Below, piece by piece: positions 26,380-34,117 of a DNA stretch of 48,893 nucleotides (its first letter is position 1; each line of letters opens with the position of its first letter). This DNA comes from an uncultured Lachnospiraceae bacterium (GTDB lineage Bacteria > Bacillota > Clostridia > Lachnospirales > Lachnospiraceae). Location: assembly GCA_910585215.1 (NCBI GenBank), contig CAJUDQ010000009.1, positions 41,746-90,638 on the forward strand, in the 5' to 3' direction. The notes beneath the pieces are model-generated. The model was not told the origin of the DNA and searched no databases. It saw only the letters and a program-made list of their open reading frames with translations. A program made the translations under genes and the position numbers.

Positions 26380-27120
26380 CTACATTGCCATTCCGCCATT
26401 TACGTTCAGAACCTGTCCTGTAATATAAGCTGCCCTTTCATCTGCAAGAAAACAGACCGCATTTGCAATATCTGCCGTTTCTCCAAGTTTCTTCATCGGT
26501 ATCTGTTCCAAAAGCTGTTCCTTTACCGTATCTGAGAGAACTTCTGTCATATCTGTCTGTATAAATCCCGGGGCCACTGCATTTACCGTAATATTTCTGG
26601 TTGCAAGCTCTCTTGCCGCAGATTTTGTCAAACCAATCAGTCCCGCCTTTGAAGCTGCATAATTTGCCTGACCAGCATTGCCAATTACACCGACAATACT
26701 TGTAATATTGATAATTCTTCCATACCTCTGTTTCATCATAGGTTTTGTAACCGCCTTAATACAGTGAAAAGCACCCTTTAAATTTATATTTATCACTGCA
26801 TCAAAATCAGCCTCTGTCATTTTTAGAAGAAGATTATCTTTTGTAATTCCTGAATTGTTTACAAGAATATCAATTTTTCCATAATGCTCAATCGCATCCT
26901 TTATCATTTTTTCCACTTGTGTATAATCTGAAACATCACATTGATATGCATATGCATCTCCACCAGATTTTTTTATCTCATTTACTGTTTCCTCGGCACC
27001 TGCCAAAGAGGATGCATAATTAATCACACATTTGGCACCAAGCTTAGAAAGCTCCATGGCGATTTCTTTTCCAATTCCTTTTCCGGCCCCTGTAATCAGG
27101 GCAACTCTTCCTTCCAACAT
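26380..27120 (-). CDS. fabG: 3-oxoacyl-ACP reductase FabG
   Basis: FabG is the NADPH-dependent short-chain dehydrogenase that reduces 3-oxoacyl-ACP. The 246-residue protein shows the Rossmann motif ITGAGKGIGKEIA, the NNSGIT segment, the catalytic Ser of the NITSIVG segment, Y-A-A-S-K with the catalytic Tyr and Lys, and the C-terminal G-Q-V-L-N-V-N-G-G-M. The ATG at 27120 has a GGAGG site. Its place between fabD and fabF supports FabG over another SDR. Confidence 0.97.
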   Translation of the reverse strand: MLEGRVALITGAGKGIGKEIAMELSKLGAKCVINYASSLAGAEETVNEIKKSGGDAYAYQCDVSDYTQVEKMIKDAIEHYGKIDILVNNSGITKDNLLLKMTEADFDAVININLKGAFHCIKAVTKPMMKQRYGRIINITSIVGVIGNAGQANYAASKAGLIGLTKSAARELATRNITVNAVAPGFIQTDMTEVLSDTVKEQLLEQIPMKKLGETADIANAVCFLADERAAYITGQVLNVNGGMAM

Positions 27121-27201
27121 TTCTTTTCCTCCAGCCTTGTCAGGTCTATGTATTGATTTCCATATTTTTATTTATACAGGTTTTTCTTTGCCCGTATATC
27201 G

Positions 27202-28122
27202 TTATCCTAATATTTCCACTGCCTTTTCGATATCTTCTACTGTGGAAATATTCATCATCCTGACATCCTTTTTTATTCTTTTCATAAATCCCGCAAGAGT
27301 TTTTCCCGGACCAATTTCCACAAAGGTATCTACTCCGTTTTCAAGCATCTTTTCCATGCTCTGCTGCCACATTACAGACGAGGAAACTTGATTTTTCAAT
27401 AACTCCCGAATATTCTTTGTATCTGTGACATATTCGGCAGTAACATTTGTGAGATAAGGAATATCAAATGTCTCCTCAAGTTCTACATTCTTTAATACCT
27501 CATAAAGCTTTTCCCCTGCTCCCGAAAGCAATGGAGAATGGAATGGTCCGCTGACATTCAGCATCATGCAGCGCTTCGCACCTGCTTCCTTCAGCTTTTC
27601 TGCCGCTGTCTCCACAGCCTCTTTCTTTCCAGAAATTACTGTCTGTCCTGGACAGTTATAATTTGCCACAAAAACTTCTTCCACAGAATCACAGATTTCT
27701 TCAATAATGGAATTGTCCAGTCCAATAACTGCACACATTGCTCCCACACCTGACGGAACTGCTTCCTGCATAAAAATTCCTCTCTGGCGCACGGTTTTTA
27801 ACGCATCTTCAAAACTTATAATTTTGCATGCAACCAGCGCACAATATTCTCCAAGACTTAAACCTGCACATACATCCGGCTGTATTCCTTTTTCCTCCAG
27901 TACCCGAAGCATTGCTACAGATGTTGTCAAAAGAGCTGCCTGTGTATACTCTGTGATATCCAATCTGTCATTTTTTTCAAAACAAAGCGCTCTCATATCA
28001 AGATTTAAAAGCTCTGAAGCTCTGTCAAATATCTTTTTGGATACCTCAAAGCTCTCATAAAAATCTTTTCCCATTCCGGCTGTCTGCGCTCCCTGACCCG
28101 GAAAAATAAATGCTGTACTCAT
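27202..28122 (-). CDS. fabD: Malonyl-CoA:ACP transacylase
   Basis: FabD loads malonyl groups onto ACP for FabH and FabF. The ATG at 28122 is used because GGAGG lies upstream and the protein then begins STAFIFPGQGAQ, the family start. The nucleophile Ser is in GLSLGEYCAL, the catalytic His is in N-V-S-G-P-F-H-S-P-L, and G-P-G-K-T-L near the C-terminus completes the signature. The length is 306 residues. It is separated from acpP by 138 bases containing two hairpins. Confidence 0.97.
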   Translation of the reverse strand: MSTAFIFPGQGAQTAGMGKDFYESFEVSKKIFDRASELLNLDMRALCFEKNDRLDITEYTQAALLTTSVAMLRVLEEKGIQPDVCAGLSLGEYCALVACKIISFEDALKTVRQRGIFMQEAVPSGVGAMCAVIGLDNSIIEEICDSVEEVFVANYNCPGQTVISGKKEAVETAAEKLKEAGAKRCMMLNVSGPFHSPLLSGAGEKLYEVLKNVELEETFDIPYLTNVTAEYVTDTKNIRELLKNQVSSSVMWQQSMEKMLENGVDTFVEIGPGKTLAGFMKRIKKDVRMMNISTVEDIEKAVEILG

Positions 28123-28157
28123 AAAATCCTCCAATTTTGATTGCCTAAAAATATATG

Positions 28158-28189
28158 AGGCTGCTGCAAATTATACCTTGCAGCAGCCT
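28158..28189 (-). terminator. Intercistronic hairpin acpP-fabD, possible attenuator
   Basis: AGGCTGCTGCAA (28158-28169) pairs perfectly with 28178-28189 over an 8-base loop. On the minus strand a weak U-rich stretch (ATATATTTTT) follows after a few bases. Lying between acpP and fabD, it may be a partial terminator or RNA-end stabiliser giving extra acpP mRNA. On the plus strand a T-run directly follows the hairpin, but there is no plus-strand gene to terminate. Confidence 0.5.
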
Positions 28190-28233
28190 TTTTCATTCAG
28201 CAAATCAATGCAATACATGATTGCACGATTCAG

Positions 28234-28256
28234 GCAATCAGCCTTTCGCTGGTTGC
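28234..28256. other. Intercistronic hairpin just after acpP
   Basis: GCAATCAGC (28234-28242) pairs with GCTGGTTGC (28248-28256) over a CTTTC loop with one G:U pair. It begins 4 bases after the acpP stop. The stem is nearly the same as the one at 22613-22636 in the same operon. Confidence 0.5.
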
Positions 28257-28260
28257 ATAA

Positions 28261-28494
28261 TTATGCTTCGATGCCTTTTTCCTTTAAGTAGTTTATTACA
28301 TCTTCTACTGTGTTGATAGAAGTCAAGTCCTCCTGAGGAATTTCTACATCATATTCTTCTTCAAGAGCCATAACCAGCTCGAATAAATCCAATGAATCAG
28401 CCCCAAGGTCTTCCTTAAAATTAGTGGTAAGTTCCACTTCCGATGCATCACAGCTTAACTGCTCTGCCACAATCTCCTTCATCTTTTCTAACAT
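28261..28494 (-). CDS. acpP: Acyl carrier protein
   Basis: ACP carries acyl chains on a phosphopantetheine arm through fatty acid synthesis. The 77-residue acidic protein has the four-helix pattern and the modification site G-A-D-S-L-D-L, whose Ser receives phosphopantetheine. The ATG at 28494 has AAAGGAG 8 bases upstream. It is the first gene of the fab/acc operon, directly downstream of the promoter at 28552-28580, and is followed by two hairpins before fabD. Confidence 0.97.
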   Translation of the reverse strand: MLEKMKEIVAEQLSCDASEVELTTNFKEDLGADSLDLFELVMALEEEYDVEIPQEDLTSINTVEDVINYLKEKGIEA

Positions 28495-28537
28495 AACATA
28501 ATCTCCTTTGAAATAATTTACATATTCTGGTTCAAAA

Positions 28538-28554
28538 AGTTTGACACTGAAAGT
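28538..28554. promoter_or_regulatory. Candidate operator at the acpP transcription start
   Basis: The 17-base imperfect inverted repeat AGTTTGACACTGAAAGT overlaps the -10 edge and the likely start point of the acpP promoter. The A-T-T-T-G-A/T-C-A-A-A flavour recalls FabT-type (MarR family) sites controlling fatty acid genes, but the match is partial (5 of 7 half-site positions). No FabT or FapR gene is in the window. Confidence 0.35.
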
Positions 28555-28580
28555 ATATTAAATGTACCGTTTTTTGTCAA
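28552..28580 (-). promoter_or_regulatory. Sigma-A promoter of the acpP-fab-acc operon
   Basis: On the minus strand TTGACA (28575-28580) and TATACT (28552-28557) are 17 bases apart. The leader to the acpP ATG is about 50 bases. Confidence 0.85.
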
Positions 28581-28672
28581 GCCTTTTTCTTTCACAGGAC
28601 TGCTGTATTTCTATATTTAGTTTTTAGACACTTTTAAATAAAATGTTGTTTTTCTCATTCTCTATTATACAC

Positions 28673-28750
28673 AAAAAATGGAATATATACAATATGAAAT
28701 TTATAAACAATTCAAATTTTATAAATTTTTCATATCCGGATATATTCCAT
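28673..28750 (-). terminator. Large terminator after the FliD-like gene
   Basis: A hairpin about 70 bases long spans 28678-28750. The outer stem pairs ATGGAATATAT with ATATATTCCAT, and an inner stem pairs ATATGAAA-type with TTTCATAT-type sequence. On the minus strand it is followed by TTTTTTGTG. It begins about 95 bases after the stop of the gene at 28845. Confidence 0.75.
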
Positions 28751-28844
28751 CTTTATTCGTTTCTTAAATTCTCCGTATACCCATTTCTAAAAATCTTCTT
28801 AGATTTTCAGCATTTCACTTCTGAAAGTTCCTGCAAAAGCACAC

Positions 28845-29636
28845 TTAGAAATAGCTGTTATAAAGATTGCCGTTTGTATAGTTGTAAGAATAGGAACCAC
28901 CATTTGTATAGGTATTCGCCTTTCTCTGTTCTATCTGGACAGCAGTATTAATTGAAGTAGCTCTTGCAGCAGTCTGGGCAGCATAAGAATTTGCGCCATT
29001 AAACAAAGATTTTACATTTTCCATGTTTGATTTCTTAAAAGTATCTTCATCAATGCTTAATTTGCCATCCTTACCAATGCTGATTCCCATATCAGAAAGC
29101 GCCGACTCATTCGCCTTTGTGCTGTTTTTCATCGCAGTAACAGTTGAAGTAATCGATGATACTGTGGAATCTTTCGTACTGTCAAGAAGGCTGTTATAAT
29201 TGTCTGTAAAATTCTTTACAGCTTTATATATCTTATCTGCATCATATTCCCTGACAATATTACCGTCTTCAGCCTTAATCGACGTTGGCGCAAATACCGA
29301 AGAGCCTGTCTTTGACAGCGTGGTCGCAGAATTTTTCAGGTCATCCGCCGTTGTATGGATATCCTTCAAAGCTTTCGTCGTTTCTGTCGAAGTAGACGTA
29401 TCTTCCGATTTAGGGGCAATTTTGTCTGCCATTCTCCGTTCTATTGTATAAGCAGTACTTGTTTTTGAGCTGTTTGAACTTGTATTTGAACTGCTCATAT
29501 TGGAATAATGTTTCTGCAAAAGCTTCCTGTATGCGCCACTCTGAATACTTGCATAGTCCTGCATAAGACCTGCTAGACTGCTAAACGAAGTGTTTGAGCC
29601 TGAATTAGAAAACAGATTGCTGATGCTGTATGGCAT
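28845..29636 (-). CDS. Orphan protein with a FliD C-terminal-like region
   Basis: Function unknown. The 263-residue protein is rich in Ser, Thr and Asn and has no signal peptide or membrane segment. Residues about 135-225 resemble the C-terminal part of the flagellar cap protein FliD (HAP2): a V-K-x-F-T-D-N-Y-N-S-L-L-D helix, then L-S-D-M-G-I-S-I-G-K-D-G-K-L-S-I-D-E-D and V-K-S-L-F. The N-terminal D0/D1-type region of real FliD and its length (over 450 residues) are lacking. The C-terminus is Tyr/Asn/Gly-rich and ends in Phe. No flagellar gene is in the window. It has its own promoter and terminator, so it is a single-gene unit. The ATG at 29636 has AAAGGAGGG upstream. Confidence 0.65.
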   Translation of the reverse strand: MPYSISNLFSNSGSNTSFSSLAGLMQDYASIQSGAYRKLLQKHYSNMSSSNTSSNSSKTSTAYTIERRMADKIAPKSEDTSTSTETTKALKDIHTTADDLKNSATTLSKTGSSVFAPTSIKAEDGNIVREYDADKIYKAVKNFTDNYNSLLDSTKDSTVSSITSTVTAMKNSTKANESALSDMGISIGKDGKLSIDEDTFKKSNMENVKSLFNGANSYAAQTAARATSINTAVQIEQRKANTYTNGGSYSYNYTNGNLYNSYF

Positions 29637-29669
29637 ATGAATCCCTCCTTTCCTTTATAATATATATTA

Positions 29670-29698
29670 AGTATCCCACTTCTTTTTTTGAAAGTCAA
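29670..29698 (-). promoter_or_regulatory. Sigma-A promoter of the FliD-like gene
   Basis: On the minus strand TTGACT (29693-29698) and GATACT (29670-29675) are 17 bases apart. It lies 34 bases upstream of the ATG in the spacer after the ABC exporter genes. Confidence 0.65.
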
Positions 29699-29763
29699 TA
29701 GTTTTTCGGAGTTTCTCAAACCTTTCATTACAATTAAAATGCCTTTTACCTCAAAAGCACTTT

Positions 29764-31113
29764 TTACTTTCGATGAAACACCTTTCCTTTGTACACCTTT
29801 CCTGTAATCCATACCATTCCAAATGTAAATACAGCAAGTATAAAAAATGACGCAATCCCTCCGCCAAGCGATGCCTTTCCCATAAGCAAATCCGCCGGCA
29901 TAACAAATGGAGATACCACAGGAATATATTCTGAAAATGTAATCAGGGTATCCATTCCCATAAGAGAACCCATATAAGAGATTAAAAATCCAAGAATAAC
30001 CGGTATCTGAAACAGAGACATTGCGGTAGATACATCGTCTACCTTATCCACAGCAGATGCGATAAATCCCGCCCATACACAGTACATAAAAAAGCCAAGA
30101 ACTGTTATAAGCACAGAAAACAACAATGCCGGTACGGAAAATCCTGTTCCGCTTTCTCTTATAATATCAATTATTATTGTAATATAATTTTGATAATCTG
30201 CATAAATAGTTGCCCCGATTTTATCTCCAATTATAAAACCTATCACTCCCATAGCAATCCAGACTGCCATCTGAACAATGGCAATGACCGCCATAGCTGC
30301 TATTTTTCCCGCAATCAATGCATATGGCTTTACAGAAGTCAGAAGCACTTCCATAAGCTTTGAGCTTTTCTCGGACATAACCACCTTTGTAATGGACTGC
30401 CCATACATAACTGTCATCATAAACAGCAGCATGGAAAAAATTGCAGGAACTGCCATCTGTGCAATCATTACCCCAAATTCCTGTTTTTCACCATCTGCAT
30501 TTCCTGAACTGGTCCATGCAGGAAGATTCAAAAGTTCAATATCCTGGTCGGAAATACCGACTTCCAGATATTCAATATCCTCATAAAAAATTTGAAGCGA
30601 CTGGGCAAAACCGCTGATAAAATCTTTTGATACTCCGGTTTCCTCAAAAATATAATAAGAAAATGTCAGCGCATCGTCCTTTGTATGAATATAAATTCCA
30701 ACCGGCCGTTCTGATTTATTCCGGCAGTACTCAAAAAACTCCTGATAATCTTCTCCGGAAATTTTATCCGTATACTCAACCTTCACATCCTGATAACCAC
30801 ACAGAATTAAAAATTGCTCTAAAACATCTTCCTTTACTCCTGCTGCGTTTACCGCTACAATGGAATCCATTCTTTCCGATTCGTCAATATCTCCAATATT
30901 CTGTTCAATATTGTAGTTATCACCGTCTGATTCTTTGTGGTCTGACTTCTGGGTAAATGCCATAATTACAGGAATAACTATGCCGACTGCCAGCATTAAA
31001 AGCCCGATAATAACACTTGACAGCATAAACCCTTTTCCCTTCATATTCTGTTCGGCAGTAAAGGAAAATACCGAACCAAACCCTGTAAACCATCCTTTAT
31101 CCTTATTTTCCAT
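29764..31113 (-). CDS. ABC-2 type exporter permease (NatB-like), second subunit
   Basis: The ATG at 31113 (GGAGGT 4 bases upstream) overlaps the 3' end of the preceding permease gene by 11 bases. The 449-residue protein has one N-terminal membrane segment, an extracytoplasmic domain of about 150 residues, then about five to six membrane segments, the ABC-2 membrane family 3 layout seen in NatB. The conserved S-E-K-S-S-K-L-M-E-V-L-L-T-S-V-K-P coupling helix precedes the second membrane segment. With the ATPase and the sister permease it should form a heterodimeric exporter. NatAB of Bacillus exports sodium; the substrate here is unknown. Confidence 0.85.
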   Translation of the reverse strand: MENKDKGWFTGFGSVFSFTAEQNMKGKGFMLSSVIIGLLMLAVGIVIPVIMAFTQKSDHKESDGDNYNIEQNIGDIDESERMDSIVAVNAAGVKEDVLEQFLILCGYQDVKVEYTDKISGEDYQEFFEYCRNKSERPVGIYIHTKDDALTFSYYIFEETGVSKDFISGFAQSLQIFYEDIEYLEVGISDQDIELLNLPAWTSSGNADGEKQEFGVMIAQMAVPAIFSMLLFMMTVMYGQSITKVVMSEKSSKLMEVLLTSVKPYALIAGKIAAMAVIAIVQMAVWIAMGVIGFIIGDKIGATIYADYQNYITIIIDIIRESGTGFSVPALLFSVLITVLGFFMYCVWAGFIASAVDKVDDVSTAMSLFQIPVILGFLISYMGSLMGMDTLITFSEYIPVVSPFVMPADLLMGKASLGGGIASFFILAVFTFGMVWITGKVYKGKVFHRK

Positions 31114-32494
31114 GTTTACCTCCAGATTTTCCAGATTTTGCATTTGCTTTATAGACATCTACAATTTCTTTAAACTTCATAACACTTCCATTGTGATATA
31201 AAACGCTTGCAAATACTTTTGTCACAAACAGCCATACCACTACTGTTGACACAACTAAAATCAGCATTGAAATAAGTCCCATTTCAAACGACAGCTTTCC
31301 AATCAAAAGATAAATAGGAACCACAAATACAGAGGAGAACGGCAGATAATATACTACATATTCAAAGGTTCCCATTCCGCCGCTCACATTGGAAAATGAC
31401 ATCAAAGCAATCACAAGATACATACCGATAATTACAGTAAATGTAAATAATTTCAGTCCTTCGGCAAGCTCTTCTATTTTGCTCACTGTTGCGCCTGCAA
31501 GTCCTGCGATAAATCCATAAAAGATAAAACCTAACAGTACCATAACAATAGAAATCAAAATATTTGCTATTGTCACACCCCGCAATACTCCTGAATCCCA
31601 AATATCTGTTAATATCTTCGGCCAGAAACCACCCTCGCCTCCAGAAAGCGAATAGTTAATAACCAGAGAACCGATAAAGGATGCCAGAAGTGCCAGAAGA
31701 ATCGTAAACACAATAAGCAGGGTGCCCACAACCTTTCCGAGCAGAAGCGCCAGAGGTTTTATGCTTGTCAGCAGATATTCCATAACCTTTGAGGTCTTTT
31801 CTGTCACAACCAGCTCTGCAACCTTTGAACCGGCAATAATAACTGCAAACATCACTATCATCAGATAAATATACGTAAGCCAGTATTCTGCTCCGGCAAG
31901 TCCTTCTTCCACATTTTTCACATTTCCATTTGTATCAACGGAAAACAGTTCATAATTTCTCTCCTTTAAAAGAGATTCTTTTTCTTCGGCATCGATATCT
32001 ATGCTGCCAAGAATAAGCTTTTCTTTATTTTCCAAAACATATTCTGCAAAGGCATCCGCATCTTTGGAGGTTATCTTTGACTCTTCACCGTATACTGCAC
32101 GAATTTCAAGTCCATAATCCATAGATTCCTGATTTTTATCACAGGTAAGCAAAAATACAATGTAATCAATATCTTTCCCATTTTTCAGTTCTTCCATTTT
32201 TTCATCTTTTGTTTTTTCATCAATTACCTGTACGGCTACTTTTTCATATTTCCCGTCAAAGCCTGACGAAAATTTTTCGGCAAGTCCCGATTCATTGCTG
32301 TAAATATATGCCTGCCTGATATTTGTCTCTTCGTCCTTATCCGTGGCGGAACCTATCATAGTAATCACAGGCAGGGCAAACAATGCCAGCGCGCATAAAA
32401 TAACAAGAGTTATTTTCATTGCCTTGCTCTTGAGCGTCTGTATATAAGCAAAACTGCAGACCTCACGCCAGCCGAAAAACATATTTTTATTCAT
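31103..32494 (-). CDS. ABC-2 type exporter permease (NatB-like), first subunit
   Basis: This 463-residue protein has the same layout as its downstream neighbour: membrane segment near residues 27-48, a large extracytoplasmic domain to about residue 205, then a bundle of about six segments. The coupling helix T-E-K-T-S-K-V-M-E-Y-L-L-T-S-I-K-P is nearly the same as in the second permease, so the two arose by duplication. The start overlaps the ATPase stop by 8 bases, so translation is likely coupled. It ends with a basic Gly/Lys-rich tail. Confidence 0.85.
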   Translation of the reverse strand: MNKNMFFGWREVCSFAYIQTLKSKAMKITLVILCALALFALPVITMIGSATDKDEETNIRQAYIYSNESGLAEKFSSGFDGKYEKVAVQVIDEKTKDEKMEELKNGKDIDYIVFLLTCDKNQESMDYGLEIRAVYGEESKITSKDADAFAEYVLENKEKLILGSIDIDAEEKESLLKERNYELFSVDTNGNVKNVEEGLAGAEYWLTYIYLMIVMFAVIIAGSKVAELVVTEKTSKVMEYLLTSIKPLALLLGKVVGTLLIVFTILLALLASFIGSLVINYSLSGGEGGFWPKILTDIWDSGVLRGVTIANILISIVMVLLGFIFYGFIAGLAGATVSKIEELAEGLKLFTFTVIIGMYLVIALMSFSNVSGGMGTFEYVVYYLPFSSVFVVPIYLLIGKLSFEMGLISMLILVVSTVVVWLFVTKVFASVLYHNGSVMKFKEIVDVYKANAKSGKSGGKHGK

Positions 32495-33425
32495 TGGCTG
32501 TTCCTACCTTTTCTACAAATATTTCATGAAGAGACGGCTCTCTTAATTCAAAGCGGACAACTGATACCTTCTGTTCTGTAAGCTTCGCCAAAAACTGCAT
32601 TGCCTGCTGCTCACCTGTCACCTTGATATGGTAACCGTCGGGTGTGCGTTTCATAACATTCAATTGAAAAAGCTTAATATATTCCTCAATATCATCGTCG
32701 CATTTGACAATCATATTTACTCTGCCGTAACTCTTTTTGATTTCATTCAAATCTCCCTGAAGCACAGCATTTCCTCTGTTCAATATTGTAATATTACTGC
32801 TGAATTCCTCTATGGTTTCCATTTGATGACTTGACATAATCAGATAAATATCCTTTTCCATCAACTCCTTTATAATAGATTTAAATAAATCTGAGTTTAC
32901 AGGGTCCAATCCACTTAAAGGCTCATCAAGTACTATCAGTTCCGGCTCGGAAAGAAGGGCCGCCATAAGCTGGATTTTCTGCTGATTTCCTTTGGAAAGC
33001 TGGTCTGCAGTCTTTTCCTTTGGCTTCTTTTTTCCTTTTGCCTGTGGCTGTGCATAGATATATTCTTCTACCTCGAGTCTTTGTGCCCAATACCGGATAC
33101 GCTTTTTCGCCTCGTCCCTTGGTACATTTTTCAGCTTTGCAAAATAAAGAAGCTGGTCTATCAGGGTATATTTTGGATATAATCCACGTTCTTCTGCCAG
33201 ATAACCAAGATTTACCTTCATTGGGTCCAGAGGCTTTTTGTTCCAGAGAACCTCTCCCGAATCAAAGGCAAGCATACCAAGCATAATCCTCAAAGTAGTG
33301 GTTTTTCCGGCACCATTTGTACCAAGCAGTGCATAGACTCCCGGCGTTTCCATATGAAAACTTAAATTGTTTACTACTGTTTTGTCCCCGTATTTTTTTA
33401 CGAGATTTCTTACTTCTAGTGACAT
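32487..33425 (-). CDS. ABC exporter ATP-binding protein (NatA-like)
   Basis: This 312-residue ATPase drives the two downstream permeases. It shows Walker A G-T-N-G-A-G-K-T-T near residues 34-42, a Q-loop in LGYLAEERGLYP, the signature L-S-K-G-N-Q-Q-K-I-Q, Walker B LIVLDEPLSGLDP and the switch S-S-H-Q-M. A Lys-rich insert lies between Q-loop and signature. The C-terminal domain (about residues 215-312) is of the NatA type with a small DUF4162-like region. The ATG at 33425 has AGGAGG. The three genes overlap and form one operon. Confidence 0.9.
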   Translation of the reverse strand: MSLEVRNLVKKYGDKTVVNNLSFHMETPGVYALLGTNGAGKTTTLRIMLGMLAFDSGEVLWNKKPLDPMKVNLGYLAEERGLYPKYTLIDQLLYFAKLKNVPRDEAKKRIRYWAQRLEVEEYIYAQPQAKGKKKPKEKTADQLSKGNQQKIQLMAALLSEPELIVLDEPLSGLDPVNSDLFKSIIKELMEKDIYLIMSSHQMETIEEFSSNITILNRGNAVLQGDLNEIKKSYGRVNMIVKCDDDIEEYIKLFQLNVMKRTPDGYHIKVTGEQQAMQFLAKLTEQKVSVVRFELREPSLHEIFVEKVGTANE

Positions 33426-33479
33426 ATGTTCCTCCTGCTATTTAATATTCCCTATTCTATATATAAAAACAGCCTTCTA

Positions 33480-33488
33480 CCCCCCCCC
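33480..33488. repeat. Nine-base C homopolymer upstream of the ABC operon
   Basis: A run of nine C (nine G on the transcribed sense strand) lies 55 bases upstream of the ATPase start codon. It is close to where a -35 element would sit if TATATA or TAGAAT near 33460-33466 serves as -10. Such tracts are prone to slippage. Confidence 0.8.
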
Positions 33489-33542
33489 TATGCAAAAAAT
33501 CAAGGTTTTATCACAGGGTAACTGGGTATCAGGCAGTTCTTT

Positions 33543-34085
33543 CTAAAATGGTGCTCTCTGTCCAAATTTAACATTATAGTTACTGATACAGTTTTCAATA
33601 ATTCTGACTGCCTCTTTTGGACCTCCAAATTCGTCTACTCTGGTTTCCTTACCTTCAAGGTCTTTATAGACTGCAAAGAAATGCTTGATTTCATCAAATA
33701 TATGTAAAGGCAGTTCCTTAATATCTTTATATGCATTATAATTTGGGTCATTAAATGGAATGGCGATAATCTTTTCATCTCCCATGCCATTGTCCAGCAT
33801 CTTCATAACACCAATCGGATAACATTTCACCAGTGTAAGCGGCTCTAAAGGTTCTGAGCACAATACAAGAACATCTAAGGGGTCCTTGTCATCTCCGTAG
33901 GTTCTTGGAATAAATCCATAATTTGCCGGATAGTGCGTGGATGTATACAAAATTCTATCCAGTACAATCAGTCCTGTTTCCTTGTCCAGCTCATATTTTT
34001 TCTTGCTTCCCTTTGAAATTTCCACAACTGCCATAAATTCTGCAGGTGTGATTCTGTCTGGGTTCATATCATGCCAAATATTCAT
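33543..34085 (-). CDS. ppa: Inorganic pyrophosphatase, family I
   Basis: The enzyme hydrolyses pyrophosphate from biosynthetic reactions. The 180-residue protein has the family I signature: E-I-S-K-G-S-K-K-K-Y-E-L, Y-P-A-N-Y-G-F-I-P-R-T-Y, and G-D-D-K-D-P-L-D-V-L-V-L with the metal-binding aspartates. The length is in the normal range. It follows fabH by 32 bases and is probably cotranscribed with it. Confidence 0.95.
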   Translation of the reverse strand: MNIWHDMNPDRITPAEFMAVVEISKGSKKKYELDKETGLIVLDRILYTSTHYPANYGFIPRTYGDDKDPLDVLVLCSEPLEPLTLVKCYPIGVMKMLDNGMGDEKIIAIPFNDPNYNAYKDIKELPLHIFDEIKHFFAVYKDLEGKETRVDEFGGPKEAVRIIENCISNYNVKFGQRAPF

Positions 34086-34117
34086 TTTTTATCTTCCTTT
34101 CTATAAAAATGCAGTGA

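Larger units (their letters stand above)
28495..28844. other. Gene-free region between acpP and the FliD-like gene
   Basis: This 350-base region holds the acpP promoter and candidate operator (28538-28580) and the large terminator hairpin of the FliD-like gene (28673-28750). The remaining bases are AT-rich and I see no further signal. Confidence 0.7.
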
